Part shown: one piece after another, positions 1-5,231 of the stretch
Numbering within the stretch: the first letter of the stretch is position 1
How the letters are laid out: every line of letters starts with the position of its first letter
Assembly: GCA_030425785.1 (NCBI GenBank)
Contig: JAUHYJ010000302.1
Coordinates: 1 to 5,298 of the forward strand
Direction of reading: 5' to 3'
Source: Acidimicrobiia bacterium
GTDB taxonomy: Bacteria > Actinomycetota > Acidimicrobiia > Acidimicrobiales > Ilumatobacteraceae
Length of the DNA: 5,298 nt
The notes under the pieces: generated by a model
Seen by the model: the letters and a program-made list of their open reading frames with translations, nothing else
Database searches by the model: none
Told to the model about the DNA's origin: nothing
Made by a program: the position numbers and the translations under genes

Positions 1-200
1 ACGACGGACTCCTCGCTCATGATGTTGACGTTGCAGAAGACGCCGCCGATCTGGTCGGCGACCTCACGCCCGAGCTCTTCGTTGATGTCGAAGATGGCGA
101 CCTTGGCGCCCGCCGCTGCGAGTGCCTTGGCCGTGGCCCGCCCCAGCCCGGACGCTCCCCCGGTGACGACCGCCGCGGTCTCCCCAGCCGTGATCTGCAT
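1..200 (-). CDS. Short-chain dehydrogenase/reductase, N-terminal part (cut by the window edge)
   Basis: This is the first 66 residues of an NAD(P)-dependent oxidoreductase of the classical SDR family; the rest lies beyond the left edge. The Rossmann signature TGxxxGxG is read directly as TGGASGLG at residues 13-20. The second beta strand ends VAIFD, with Asp38 at the position that usually selects NAD(H) over NADP(H). The ATG at 200-198 is a secure start, because a GGAGG ribosome binding site lies 9 bases upstream (210-214). The opening, and the CNVN stretch after the GGV turn (residues 53-59), resemble HSD10-type 3-hydroxyacyl-CoA dehydrogenases of fatty-acid or branched-chain acyl-CoA breakdown. 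The catalytic Ser-Tyr-Lys region is not in the window, so the substrate is not established. It lies 116 bases downstream of the histidine kinase gene on the same strand and has its own ribosome binding site. A shared transcript is possible but not shown. Confidence 0.9.
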   Translation of the reverse strand, partial: MQITAGETAAVVTGGASGLGRATAKALAAAGAKVAIFDINEELGREVADQIGGVFCNVNIMSEESV

Positions 201-209
201 GTCAGTTCC

Positions 210-214
210 CCTCC
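210..214 (-). promoter_or_regulatory. Ribosome binding site of the SDR gene
   Basis: The minus strand reads GGAGG, followed by nine bases and then ATG. It is the best Shine-Dalgarno match in the window. It fixes the SDR start and argues that this gene is translated independently of the kinase gene before it. Confidence 0.75.
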
Positions 215-230
215 GTCGGTCGTTGCATGA

Positions 231-300
231 CGACGAGCGACCGTAGTCGGCCGTCGAGGCTCCGCCGGAGGCGGGCGACGGTCACCCGGCCCGCTCGTCG
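231..300 (-). other. Nested inverted repeats between kinase and SDR genes
   Basis: Three pairs of arms are nested around almost the same centre (about 265-266). They are CGACGAGCG 231-239 with CGCTCGTCG 292-300, CCGTCG 251-256 with CGACGG 276-281, and CTCC 260-263 with GGAG 267-270. As RNA on the minus strand this could fold into a long interrupted stem-loop in the 116-base gap. No T tract follows, so it is not a standard intrinsic terminator. It might be an attenuator, a processing site or a weak terminator. GC-rich DNA produces such arms by chance fairly often. Confidence 0.3.
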
Positions 301-316
301 ACGTCGAGGTGGTGGG

Positions 317-2074
317 TCAAGCCGTCGCGGACGTCGCTGCATCGAGGGGGAGCCGAGCGAGGACCGCCGCGCCATCCGCCTTCGCGACGATGTCGAGCGA
401 GCCGCCCACCTCTGCGGCCCGTTCCCGCATCGAGGCGACGCCGACGCCCGGCACCCACTCGCCCGCCGAGCGGCCGGCGTCGCAGACCGTGAGCACGAGT
501 TCCCGCTCGTCGTGCACGATCGACAGTCGAACCTGATCGCCGCCGCTGTGGCGCGCCGAGTTCGTCACGGCCTCGGTGGCGATCCGGTACGCGGCGACCT
601 CGACGGAGGCGCGCAGCGCGGGCAGCTCGCCGGCGTCGATGACGACGTCGACCGGAGCACCCGTGGGTGTGCGCGTGCCGCGCAGCTGCTGGCGGAGTGC
701 GGCCACGAGACCGAGCTCGTCGAGCGCGGGCGGGCGCATGTCGTACACCAGCCGCCTGATCTCCGCGACGGCCTCCTTGGCGTCGGTTCGGAGGCCACGC
801 AGCAGCGCATCGGCCCCGGCTGGGTCGAAGCCCATGGTGTTCCGCGCCGCGGCAGCGGTGTGAGCGATGCCCGACAAGGTCGGGCCGAGGCCGTCGTGGA
901 GGTCGCGTCGGAGGCGTCGGCGCTCTTCCTCGATGGCGGTGATGGCCGCCGACCGCGACTGCTGCAGGTCGAGCGCGAGCGCCCGCGCCCGTAGTGTCTG
1001 GGCGAGGAGTGGGCCGACGATGCGGAGCACCTGGACGTCGTCCGGCGACAGCGCCAACTCGCCCGGCCGGAGCCCCACGACGATCTCGCCGACCGAGGCG
1101 TCGCCGCCCGAGAGCGGCAGGCGCCGGGCGTCGGTGACGAGCGTGCCCGATGCGGCGAGCTCCTCGCCGTCGACGACGATCGCCGCGTACGGGAGCACCA
1201 ACGCCTCGCGGATCGCCCGCAGCGCGAGCAGTGGGTCGTCGCCGATGCGGTCGGCCACGGTGGTGGCAGCCGAGAGCGGATCGGGGCGGTCGCCGAACAG
1301 CAGCTCGTCGACCAGCCCGCGCAACACCACCCACAGTGGGTGGACGCCGGCGGCGAGGATCAGCCCGATGACCGCGTACGTCGGCGGGCCCGGATCGTCG
1401 ACGCCGAGCGGAGCGAGCGCGACCCCGACCGCGATGAAGACCGACACATACGTCACCGCCACGACCGTGAGTACGACGGCCGCGACCACGGATGCCCGGA
1501 TGTCGATCAGCCGGGGTCGACGGATGCCGATCGCCATTGCCGGTGGAATGGTCGCGGCCGGGATGCCGACGGCGACGGCGACTCCGAACGCGAAGGGGAG
1601 CACCATGCTCGCCAGCGCCGTGACGAGTGCGGCGAGGCCGAGCCACAGGATCGGTTCCTGATCGAGGTCGTCACCGCACTCGAGCACCCACCAGCCGTGC
1701 CCCAGCAATGCAACCGCGCCGACAATGGCGAGCGTGACGGCGACCGCGCCGTCGAACGAGACGAGCGCAGTGGCGAGCACACCGGCGCCCCCGGCGGTCG
1801 CCCACGCACAGAACTCGACCCAGTGGTCGGTGCGCGGCTGCGGATAGGCGAGCACGGCGAACGACGCCGGCAGGAGCACGACCGCACCGCCGAGATGCCA
1901 GGCCAGCTCGTCGTGCCCCGTGGCGCCGACGAGAGCGGTGAGGGCGATGCCCACGGCGGCGGCGAGGAGGCCGACACCGGCGAGCCGCGCCCTGGTTCCG
2001 AGCAGGACGAGCCCTGAGGCGGCGGACGACACGACCAGGAGGCCCGCGACCAGGCCGACCGCAACGGTGTTCAC
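317..2074 (-). CDS. Membrane sensor histidine kinase, HisKA_3 / NarL-DesK class
   Basis: Sensor half of a two-component system: it autophosphorylates on histidine and passes the phosphate to the adjacent response regulator. It has 585 residues. The first 250 or so contain eight or nine hydrophobic segments, including about 3-25, 31-51, 60-77, 92-130, 143-183, 195-220 and 232-250. A soluble stretch at about 261-355 looks GAF-like, by inference only. The HisKA_3 dimerisation region begins near 372, with the H-box ERRRLRRDLHDGLGP placing the phospho-acceptor at His393. The HATPase_c domain follows: N-box TEAVTNSARHSG (Glu501, Asn505), a reduced G1 box DAG (532-534), and a G2 box GVGVASMRER (543-552). 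The GTG start at 2074-2072 overlaps the regulator's stop in the tetranucleotide GTGA. No strong ribosome binding site precedes it, so translational coupling is likely. The signal cannot be deduced, because the membrane region is not a recognised sensor fold. Confidence 0.93.
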   Translation of the reverse strand: MNTVAVGLVAGLLVVSSAASGLVLLGTRARLAGVGLLAAAVGIALTALVGATGHDELAWHLGGAVVLLPASFAVLAYPQPRTDHWVEFCAWATAGGAGVLATALVSFDGAVAVTLAIVGAVALLGHGWWVLECGDDLDQEPILWLGLAALVTALASMVLPFAFGVAVAVGIPAATIPPAMAIGIRRPRLIDIRASVVAAVVLTVVAVTYVSVFIAVGVALAPLGVDDPGPPTYAVIGLILAAGVHPLWVVLRGLVDELLFGDRPDPLSAATTVADRIGDDPLLALRAIREALVLPYAAIVVDGEELAASGTLVTDARRLPLSGGDASVGEIVVGLRPGELALSPDDVQVLRIVGPLLAQTLRARALALDLQQSRSAAITAIEEERRRLRRDLHDGLGPTLSGIAHTAAAARNTMGFDPAGADALLRGLRTDAKEAVAEIRRLVYDMRPPALDELGLVAALRQQLRGTRTPTGAPVDVVIDAGELPALRASVEVAAYRIATEAVTNSARHSGGDQVRLSIVHDERELVLTVCDAGRSAGEWVPGVGVASMRERAAEVGGSLDIVAKADGAAVLARLPLDAATSATA

Positions 2075-2736
2075 GGCACCGAGCCCAACCCGCCCTCGCG
2101 GGCCCGCACGATCGCCTCGCCGCGGCCCGCGACCTGCAGCTTCGAGAAGATCGAGGTGAGGTGGTTGCTCACCGTCTTCGTCGAGAGGTACAGGTCGGCG
2201 GCGATCTCCGCGTTGCGCTTGCCCTGTGCGAGCAGGTCGAGGATCGATCGCTCCCGCTCGGTGAGCTCGGGGAACGGGTCGTCCGCCGCGACGAGGGGTG
2301 GCGGCTGCGAGAAGTAGCCGAGCACCCGGTTGGCGACGCCGGGGCCGAAGATCGCCTCGCCGGCGACGACGGCGTGGACGGCGCGCACGATGTCGTCCTC
2401 GTCGGCCTCCTTGAGGAGGTAACCCTGCGCGCCCGCCTGCATGGCGGTGAAGACGGTGGCATCGTCGTCGTGCATGGTCAGGACGAGGACCCGGGTGGCC
2501 GGTGCGAGCTGCCGGAGCTGCCGGGTCGCCTCGATGCCGTCGGTCTCGGGCATGCGGATGTCCATGAGCACGACGTCGGGCTCGGTGTCGCTGACAACGC
2601 GGACCGCCTCGGCGCCGTCCGCGGCCTCGCCGACGACCTCGAGCTCGGGAATCGTGCGCAGCAGCGCCACCAGGCCGTTCCGCACGACGGGGTGATCGTC
2701 GACGACCACGATCGTGATGGGCGCGCCGGTGCTCAC
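2071..2736 (-). CDS. LuxR/NarL-family DNA-binding response regulator
   Basis: Output half of the two-component system: a cytoplasmic transcription regulator, 221 residues long, normal for the family. The receiver domain (about 7-125) has the acidic pair Asp13-Asp14, the phospho-acceptor Asp59 in VVLMDIRMP, the switch residue Thr87 and the conserved Lys109. A short linker leads to a LuxR-type helix-turn-helix (about 157-202), with LTERERSILDLLAQGKRNAEIA followed by a recognition helix around STKTVSNHL. I chose the GTG at 2736-2734. The open frame extends 53 codons further upstream, but that stretch is Arg/Pro/Ser-rich, unlike a receiver domain, and would cross the divergent control region. Before the GTG lie GGGGG and, six bases upstream, CATGAT (2743-2748). 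These could be a weak ribosome binding site or the -10 box of a leaderless mRNA. It is first in the pair and overlaps the kinase by four bases. A neighbouring target is likely but unproven. Confidence 0.94.
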   Translation of the reverse strand: MSTGAPITIVVVDDHPVVRNGLVALLRTIPELEVVGEAADGAEAVRVVSDTEPDVVLMDIRMPETDGIEATRQLRQLAPATRVLVLTMHDDDATVFTAMQAGAQGYLLKEADEDDIVRAVHAVVAGEAIFGPGVANRVLGYFSQPPPLVAADDPFPELTERERSILDLLAQGKRNAEIAADLYLSTKTVSNHLTSIFSKLQVAGRGEAIVRAREGGLGSVP

Positions 2737-2742
2737 GCCCCC

Positions 2743-2748
2743 ATCATG
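2743..2748 (-). promoter_or_regulatory. Possible -10 element of a leaderless promoter for the regulator-kinase pair
   Basis: The minus strand reads CATGAT, six bases before the GTG start of the response regulator. It resembles the actinobacterial -10 pattern TANNNT except for its first base. At this spacing transcription would begin at or beside the start codon. No -35 box is convincing. The interposed GGGGG could serve instead as a Shine-Dalgarno sequence, so this is only a candidate. Confidence 0.25.
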
Positions 2749-2783
2749 CCAGCGCGCCGATGTCCGACGCCCGGGAAGAACCT

Positions 2784-2819
2784 CCCGACGTGTTCCCGAT
2801 CGATCGGGAGGACGTCGGG
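2784..2819. promoter_or_regulatory. 36-bp nested dyad in the divergent intergenic region (candidate operator)
   Basis: An inner perfect 16-bp palindrome TCCCGATCGATCGGGA (2794-2809) sits inside an outer pair CCCGACGT (2784-2791) and ACGTCGGG (2812-2819). Both have the same centre at 2801.5, and 16 of 18 positions pair. It lies between the divergent start codons, 48 bases from the regulator start and 134 from the membrane-protein start. Two-fold symmetry fits binding by a dimeric regulator, such as the adjacent LuxR-type protein. It could also be an RNA hairpin in a leader. Confidence 0.45.
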
Positions 2820-2846
2820 GGCTTCGGCTCTGGCCGGGGGACGTGC

Positions 2847-2859
2847 CGATCCGGGATCG
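2847..2859. promoter_or_regulatory. Small 13-bp dyad CGATCC-G-GGATCG
   Basis: The arms CGATCC (2847-2852) and GGATCG (2854-2859) flank one G. The dyad shares the GATC-centred flavour of the larger one about 50 bp away, so it could be a second, weaker binding site. It is short enough to occur by chance. Confidence 0.2.
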
Positions 2860-2882
2860 TGCACATCGACCCGCCACGCCGT

Positions 2883-2947
2883 CCATCACATCCATCCATC
2901 ACGTCCAGCCATCACATCCATCCATCACGTCCACCCACCACGTTGAG
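2883..2947. repeat. 13-bp tandem repeat, five units, in the leader of the membrane-protein gene
   Basis: The five units are ccatcacatccat, ccatcacgtccag, ccatcacatccat, ccatcacgtccac and a degenerate ccaccacgttgag. Units 1-2 and 3-4 form a 26-bp higher-order repeat whose first 25 bases are identical (2883-2907 and 2909-2933). The last unit ends in the GAG of the next gene's ribosome binding site. A related run, ccatcaccacgtccac, reappears inside the coding start (2961-2976), where it encodes the Thr/Ser-rich N-terminus. The array is C/A-rich on the plus strand and so should be weakly structured as leader RNA. It could vary in copy number by replication slippage. Confidence 0.8.
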
Positions 2948-2949
2948 GT
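2945..2949 (+). promoter_or_regulatory. Ribosome binding site of the first membrane-protein gene
   Basis: GAGGT lies four bases before ATG 2954. It fixes the start well downstream of the first possible in-frame ATG at 2714. It overlaps the end of the 13-bp repeat array. Confidence 0.65.
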
Positions 2950-2953
2950 AACA

Positions 2954-3361
2954 ATGTCCACCATCACCACGTCCACACCCACGAACCATCGCACTCCGAG
3001 CGCATCGGTCCGTGCCGGACTCGCGCTCTCCGCGCTGATCGGCGTCGCGAACCTGCCGTTCCTGGTCCCCGACATCGACTGGGGACCCGATGAGCCGCCC
3101 TATCCTCTGCTCGTCCTGGCCGCGGTCGTCGGCATGGTCTCGGTCGTGTGCGCCGTCATCGCGTGGCGATCGGGCAACCGTCGGGCGCTGCGCATCAACG
3201 CCGCCGCGCTCATCTTCAACGCGCTGATGGTCATCCCGGGCCTGTTCGGCGACACGCCGGCCTTCATCACGATCGCGTCGGCGTGGTTCGTCGTCACGAC
3301 CGTGGTCGCCGTCGTCCTCACGATGCGGCGCGCGAGCGAGCCGCGGCCGGTGGTCGACTGA
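2954..3361 (+). CDS. Small four-helix membrane protein, function unknown
   Basis: I do not recognise this family. The predicted protein has 135 residues: a polar Thr/Ser-rich N-terminus (1-18) and four hydrophobic segments at about 20-38, 51-71, 79-98 and 103-124. A short acidic, Pro-rich loop containing DIDWGPDEPP (40-49) joins the first two helices, and the C-terminal tail is charged. No catalytic or ligand motif stands out. The frame is open upstream to 2714, but that would place the start inside the divergent control region. ATG 2954, with GAGGT just ahead of it, is preferred. The gene is transcribed away from the response regulator and its stop overlaps the next ORF start as TGATG, which suggests a two-gene membrane unit. 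Being divergent to a two-component system makes it a plausible target of that system, by inference only. The N-terminus seems to derive partly from the repeat sequence. Confidence 0.8.
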   Translation: MSTITTSTPTNHRTPSASVRAGLALSALIGVANLPFLVPDIDWGPDEPPYPLLVLAAVVGMVSVVCAVIAWRSGNRRALRINAAALIFNALMVIPGLFGDTPAFITIASAWFVVTTVVAVVLTMRRASEPRPVVD

Positions 3362-3411
3362 TGTCGACGATCGATCTCCAGCAGCGTCCGGCCGTGCTGG
3401 CCGGCGAGTAG
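3361..3411 (+). pseudogene. 16-codon 5' fragment of the second membrane-protein gene, ended by in-frame TAG
   Basis: ATG 3361 overlaps the previous gene's TGA, an arrangement typical of translational coupling. It opens a frame encoding MSTIDLQQRPAVLAGE, then hits TAG at 3409-3411. The same frame continues without another stop to 4023. The codons just after the TAG encode AWAATWLR, which reads like the natural lead-in to the first membrane helix. Codons on both sides of the stop are mostly G/C-ending. The simplest reading is that 3361-4023 was one gene of about 220 codons and that codon 17 has become TAG, for example by one C-to-T change from CAG. A sequencing error, or a true short coupling ORF, are alternatives. 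Confidence 0.55.
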
Positions 3412-3435
3412 GCGTGGGCTGCGACGTGGCTCCGG

Positions 3436-4023
3436 GTGCTACCTGCGGTCGCGCTCATCGGCCCCGGTAGTTGGTTCGCCGGCGCCCTGGTGCGCGCCGC
3501 GGGCCTGGGCACCCTCGACGGCGAGCTCGGCTGGATCAGCGCGCCCGAGGGCGTGATCATGTCGCTCGGCGTGTCGTGGTTCGCCGCGACGTACGTGCTG
3601 CTCGGCATGACGGTCGCCCGCCGGTCGGTCCGGACCGGCATCGTCGTCACTGCGTTGGGCCTCGTCGGTGTCGGCGCCTTCGGCGGGATCTCGTTCTTCC
3701 GGGTCTTCATGGCCAAGTTCTCCGACCAAGGGCTCGACCCGGACGCCATGAACCAGGCCTTCGAGGCCACGCACGTCTGGGACATCGCGTCGCTCACGAA
3801 CTTCGTGAACTTCGCGGCGTGGCTCGTCGCGGGCGTCGCAATTCTGCGGACCGCCGTGGTGCCCCGCTGGATCGGGGCGGCGTGCATCGGTGGCGTGATC
3901 GCCATCATCCTCGGGCAGGGCGCCTACATCGCGCTCGAGGTGCTGTGGCCGCTCGGCAGTGGCCTCTGGCTGGCCGCGATGGTCGGCGTTGCCCGAGCCC
4001 GCTCCACCGCGTCGTCCACCTGA
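3436..4023 (+). CDS. Six-helix membrane protein, function unknown; probably lacks its original start
   Basis: I do not recognise a named family. From the first usable start after the TAG (GTG 3436) the protein has 195 residues. Six hydrophobic segments lie at about 1-22, 38-60, 67-92, 119-140, 145-167 and 169-188. A hydrophilic loop at about 93-118 separates helices 3 and 4. The C-terminal half (PRWIGAACIGGVI, then WPLGSGLWLAAM) resembles widespread uncharacterised actinobacterial membrane proteins, including DUF4386-like ones. That is an impression, not an assignment. GTG 3436 has no Shine-Dalgarno sequence and falls inside the first helix, so it is a poor natural start. Reinitiation after the TAG 25 bases earlier could still produce a nearly full-length protein. 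It follows the four-helix gene and may act with it in the membrane. Whether it is expressed depends on the TAG. Confidence 0.7.
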   Translation: MLPAVALIGPGSWFAGALVRAAGLGTLDGELGWISAPEGVIMSLGVSWFAATYVLLGMTVARRSVRTGIVVTALGLVGVGAFGGISFFRVFMAKFSDQGLDPDAMNQAFEATHVWDIASLTNFVNFAAWLVAGVAILRTAVVPRWIGAACIGGVIAIILGQGAYIALEVLWPLGSGLWLAAMVGVARARSTASST

Positions 4024-4032
4024 CGACCGATA

Positions 4033-4050
4033 CCACTGGCGCCTCAGTGG
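4033..4050 (+). terminator. Small stem-loop after the membrane-protein gene
   Basis: CCACTG (4033-4038) and CAGTGG (4045-4050) pair around a six-base loop, starting nine bases after the stop codon. No T run follows. It may act together with the adjacent 44-bp palindrome at the end of the plus-strand unit, or it may be incidental. Confidence 0.3.
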
Positions 4051-4053
4051 ATT

Positions 4054-4097
4054 CGCGTGAGGTTTCTGCGCAGAGCTCTGCGCAGAAACCTCACGCG
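4054..4097. terminator. Perfect 44-bp palindrome between convergent genes (likely bidirectional terminator)
   Basis: The left arm 4054-4075 is the exact reverse complement of the right arm 4076-4097, with no spacer and no mismatch. The centre is GAGCTC. Each arm carries a smaller palindrome TCTGCGCAGA (4065-4074 and 4077-4086), so two copies sit 12 bp apart. It lies 30 bases after the plus-strand stop and 65 bases after the minus-strand stop. RNA from either direction would form a stem of about 20 bp. Only TTT follows on the plus side and no T tract on the minus side. A bidirectional terminator or mRNA-end stabiliser is the most economical role. A dispersed REP-like element or a protein-binding site is also possible. 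Confidence 0.6.
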
Positions 4098-4121
4098 TTT
4101 GCCAGACGGTCGCGTGGGCGG

Positions 4122-4145
4122 GCCGAGCGGAACCTCCCACTCGGC
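4122..4145 (-). terminator. Weak stem-loop after the transporter gene
   Basis: GCCGAG (4122-4127) pairs with CTCGGC (4140-4145) around a 12-base loop, beginning 17 bases after the transporter stop codon on the minus strand. There is no T tract and the loop is large. It is listed as a possible minor structure before the 44-bp palindrome. Confidence 0.2.
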
Positions 4146-4162
4146 AGTCCGGCTGCGACACG

Positions 4163-5140
4163 TCAGCCGCGGCGGATGGGGCGGGCGCTTGCTACTGGTC
4201 TGGCGAGGGCTCGCTCCCTCGCGAAGACGGCGAGGCCGGCGCCGGCGATGAGGGCGATGCCGACCCACACGATGGGGTCGGGGACCTCGTCGAACACCAC
4301 CCAACCCCAGAAGATGGCGAGCGGCAAGGCGACGTACTCGTACGAGGCGACGACGGCGGCGGTGCCGAGGCGGTAGGCCTGGCTCAACGAGTAGCCGACC
4401 GCCGCCGACATCAAGCCGAGCACCACGAAGATCCAGATGTCGCCCGCCGCCGGCCACACCCACGCACGCAGCAGGAACTCGAGCGCCTCACTGTCGCCGT
4501 CGCCCGCGTACCGTCCGTCGCCGGCGACGAGGAAGAAGCCGACGCTCACGACGATGAACGTCGCCTGGATGTAGATCGCCATCGCAGCGGCCGTCGATTG
4601 GCCGCCGAGCTTGCGGGTCAGCACCTGCATCCCGGCGTAGCACGCGGCCGCGGCGACCGGCAGGAGCAGGTTCCACCGCGGGATGCCTCCCCAGTCGACG
4701 CCGGGCGCCATCATCACGCCGACACCGATCAACCCGACGATGATCGCGGCGATCCGAGGGAGGCCGATCGTCTCGCCGAGCACCGGGATGGCCAGCACGG
4801 TGATGAACAGCGGGGCGACGAAGAACAGCGCCGTCGCCGCGCCGAGCGGCATCACGGCCAGCGCCGCGAAGAACGTCATGTTGGCGACGACGATCAGGAC
4901 GGCGCGCAGGGCGTGCATCGCCGGTCGGTCGGTGCGGAGCAGTGACACTCCCCCTTCGAACCGGAGGATGACGAAGCTCGCCGCGATTCCGATCGCCGAG
5001 CGGACGAACACCATCTCGTGCAGCGGATACCCGTCGGAGAGGAACTTGATCAGCGTGTCGTTGATCGAGATGCAGACCATCCCGACGAGGATGAAGGCGA
5101 CGGCGCGTGACTCGTGATGCAAGCGTCTCAACGTAGCCAA
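4163..5140 (-). CDS. EamA/DMT-superfamily transporter, ten membrane helices
   Basis: An inner-membrane permease of the drug/metabolite transporter superfamily, up to 325 residues. About ten hydrophobic segments occur at roughly 12-34, 41-59, 78-96, 99-120, 129-145, 156-174, 188-206, 234-250, 259-282 and 289-306. They form two EamA repeats of five helices. Family marks include ISINDTLIKFLSDG (24-37), the ATALFFVAPLFITVLAIP run followed by LGETI (102-125), and SYEYVALPLAIFWGWVVFDE in the second repeat. The substrate is not predictable; family members move amino acids, nucleosides, S-adenosylmethionine or drugs. The start is uncertain. The frame has no ATG or GTG before the first helix, so a TTG is used: the one at 5140 has GAGGG four bases upstream, and 5131 or 5122 are alternatives. 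ATG at residue 21 would cut the first helix. A LexA-type box lies about 59 bases upstream. It is convergent with the preceding plus-strand genes. Confidence 0.92.
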   Translation of the reverse strand: MATLRRLHHESRAVAFILVGMVCISINDTLIKFLSDGYPLHEMVFVRSAIGIAASFVILRFEGGVSLLRTDRPAMHALRAVLIVVANMTFFAALAVMPLGAATALFFVAPLFITVLAIPVLGETIGLPRIAAIIVGLIGVGVMMAPGVDWGGIPRWNLLLPVAAAACYAGMQVLTRKLGGQSTAAAMAIYIQATFIVVSVGFFLVAGDGRYAGDGDSEALEFLLRAWVWPAAGDIWIFVVLGLMSAAVGYSLSQAYRLGTAAVVASYEYVALPLAIFWGWVVFDEVPDPIVWVGIALIAGAGLAVFARERALARPVASARPIRRG

Positions 5141-5198
5141 GCAGCCCTCGCGACCCTCTGGACGAAACCCGAAGAAACCTCGATCGTCGGGTTGAGAG

Positions 5199-5214
5199 TC
5201 GAACGTATGTTCGA
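5199..5214. promoter_or_regulatory. LexA-type SOS box TCGAAC-GTAT-GTTCGA
   Basis: The sequence matches the Gram-positive and actinobacterial LexA operator (core GAAC-N4-GTTC, extended TCGAAC-N4-GTTCGA) in all twelve specified bases. It sits in an AT-richer stretch, 59 bases upstream of the transporter's TTG start. On the minus strand, TTGAAC (5229-5234) followed after 17 bases by GAACAT (5206-5211) is a weak promoter that the box would overlap, consistent with repression. The box is symmetric, so a plus-strand gene beyond the right edge could instead be its target. LexA binding is inferred from the motif alone. Confidence 0.6.
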
Positions 5215-5231
5215 TACATTGACTGGCGAGT

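Noticed and set aside
227..994. Plus-strand open frame antisense to the kinase (255 codons)
   Set aside because: Its composition is Arg/Asp/Gly-rich with no recognisable domain, and it lies entirely opposite a well-supported gene.
282..1646. Long open frame on the minus strand (454 codons), in a different frame from the kinase
   Set aside because: It is an Arg/Pro/Gly-rich shadow frame of the kinase gene, whose H-, N- and G-boxes are in the other frame. High-GC DNA commonly keeps such frames open.
2737..2895. 53-residue N-terminal extension of the response regulator
   Set aside because: The extension is basic, lacks receiver-like sequence and crosses the dyad. GTG 2736 gives the normal family length of 221 residues.
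2883..2947. CRISPR array
   Set aside because: The 13/26-bp units abut one another with no unique spacers. This is a simple tandem repeat.
3409..3411. TAG as selenocysteine- or pyrrolysine-style recoding
   Set aside because: Selenocysteine uses TGA. Pyrrolysine needs dedicated genes that are not seen here and would be unexpected in this membrane-protein context. Mutation or sequence error is simpler.
4024..4162. Transposon end or attachment site at the 44-bp palindrome
   Set aside because: No transposase, integrase, target-site duplication or tRNA fragment is visible nearby, and the location between convergent genes is explained by transcription termination.
3439..4376. Long frames overlapping the six-helix protein and the 44-bp palindrome on both strands
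   Set aside because: They read through the palindrome and give the same peptide on either strand simply because it is self-complementary. They are charged and low in complexity, and they conflict with the membrane-protein and transporter frames.
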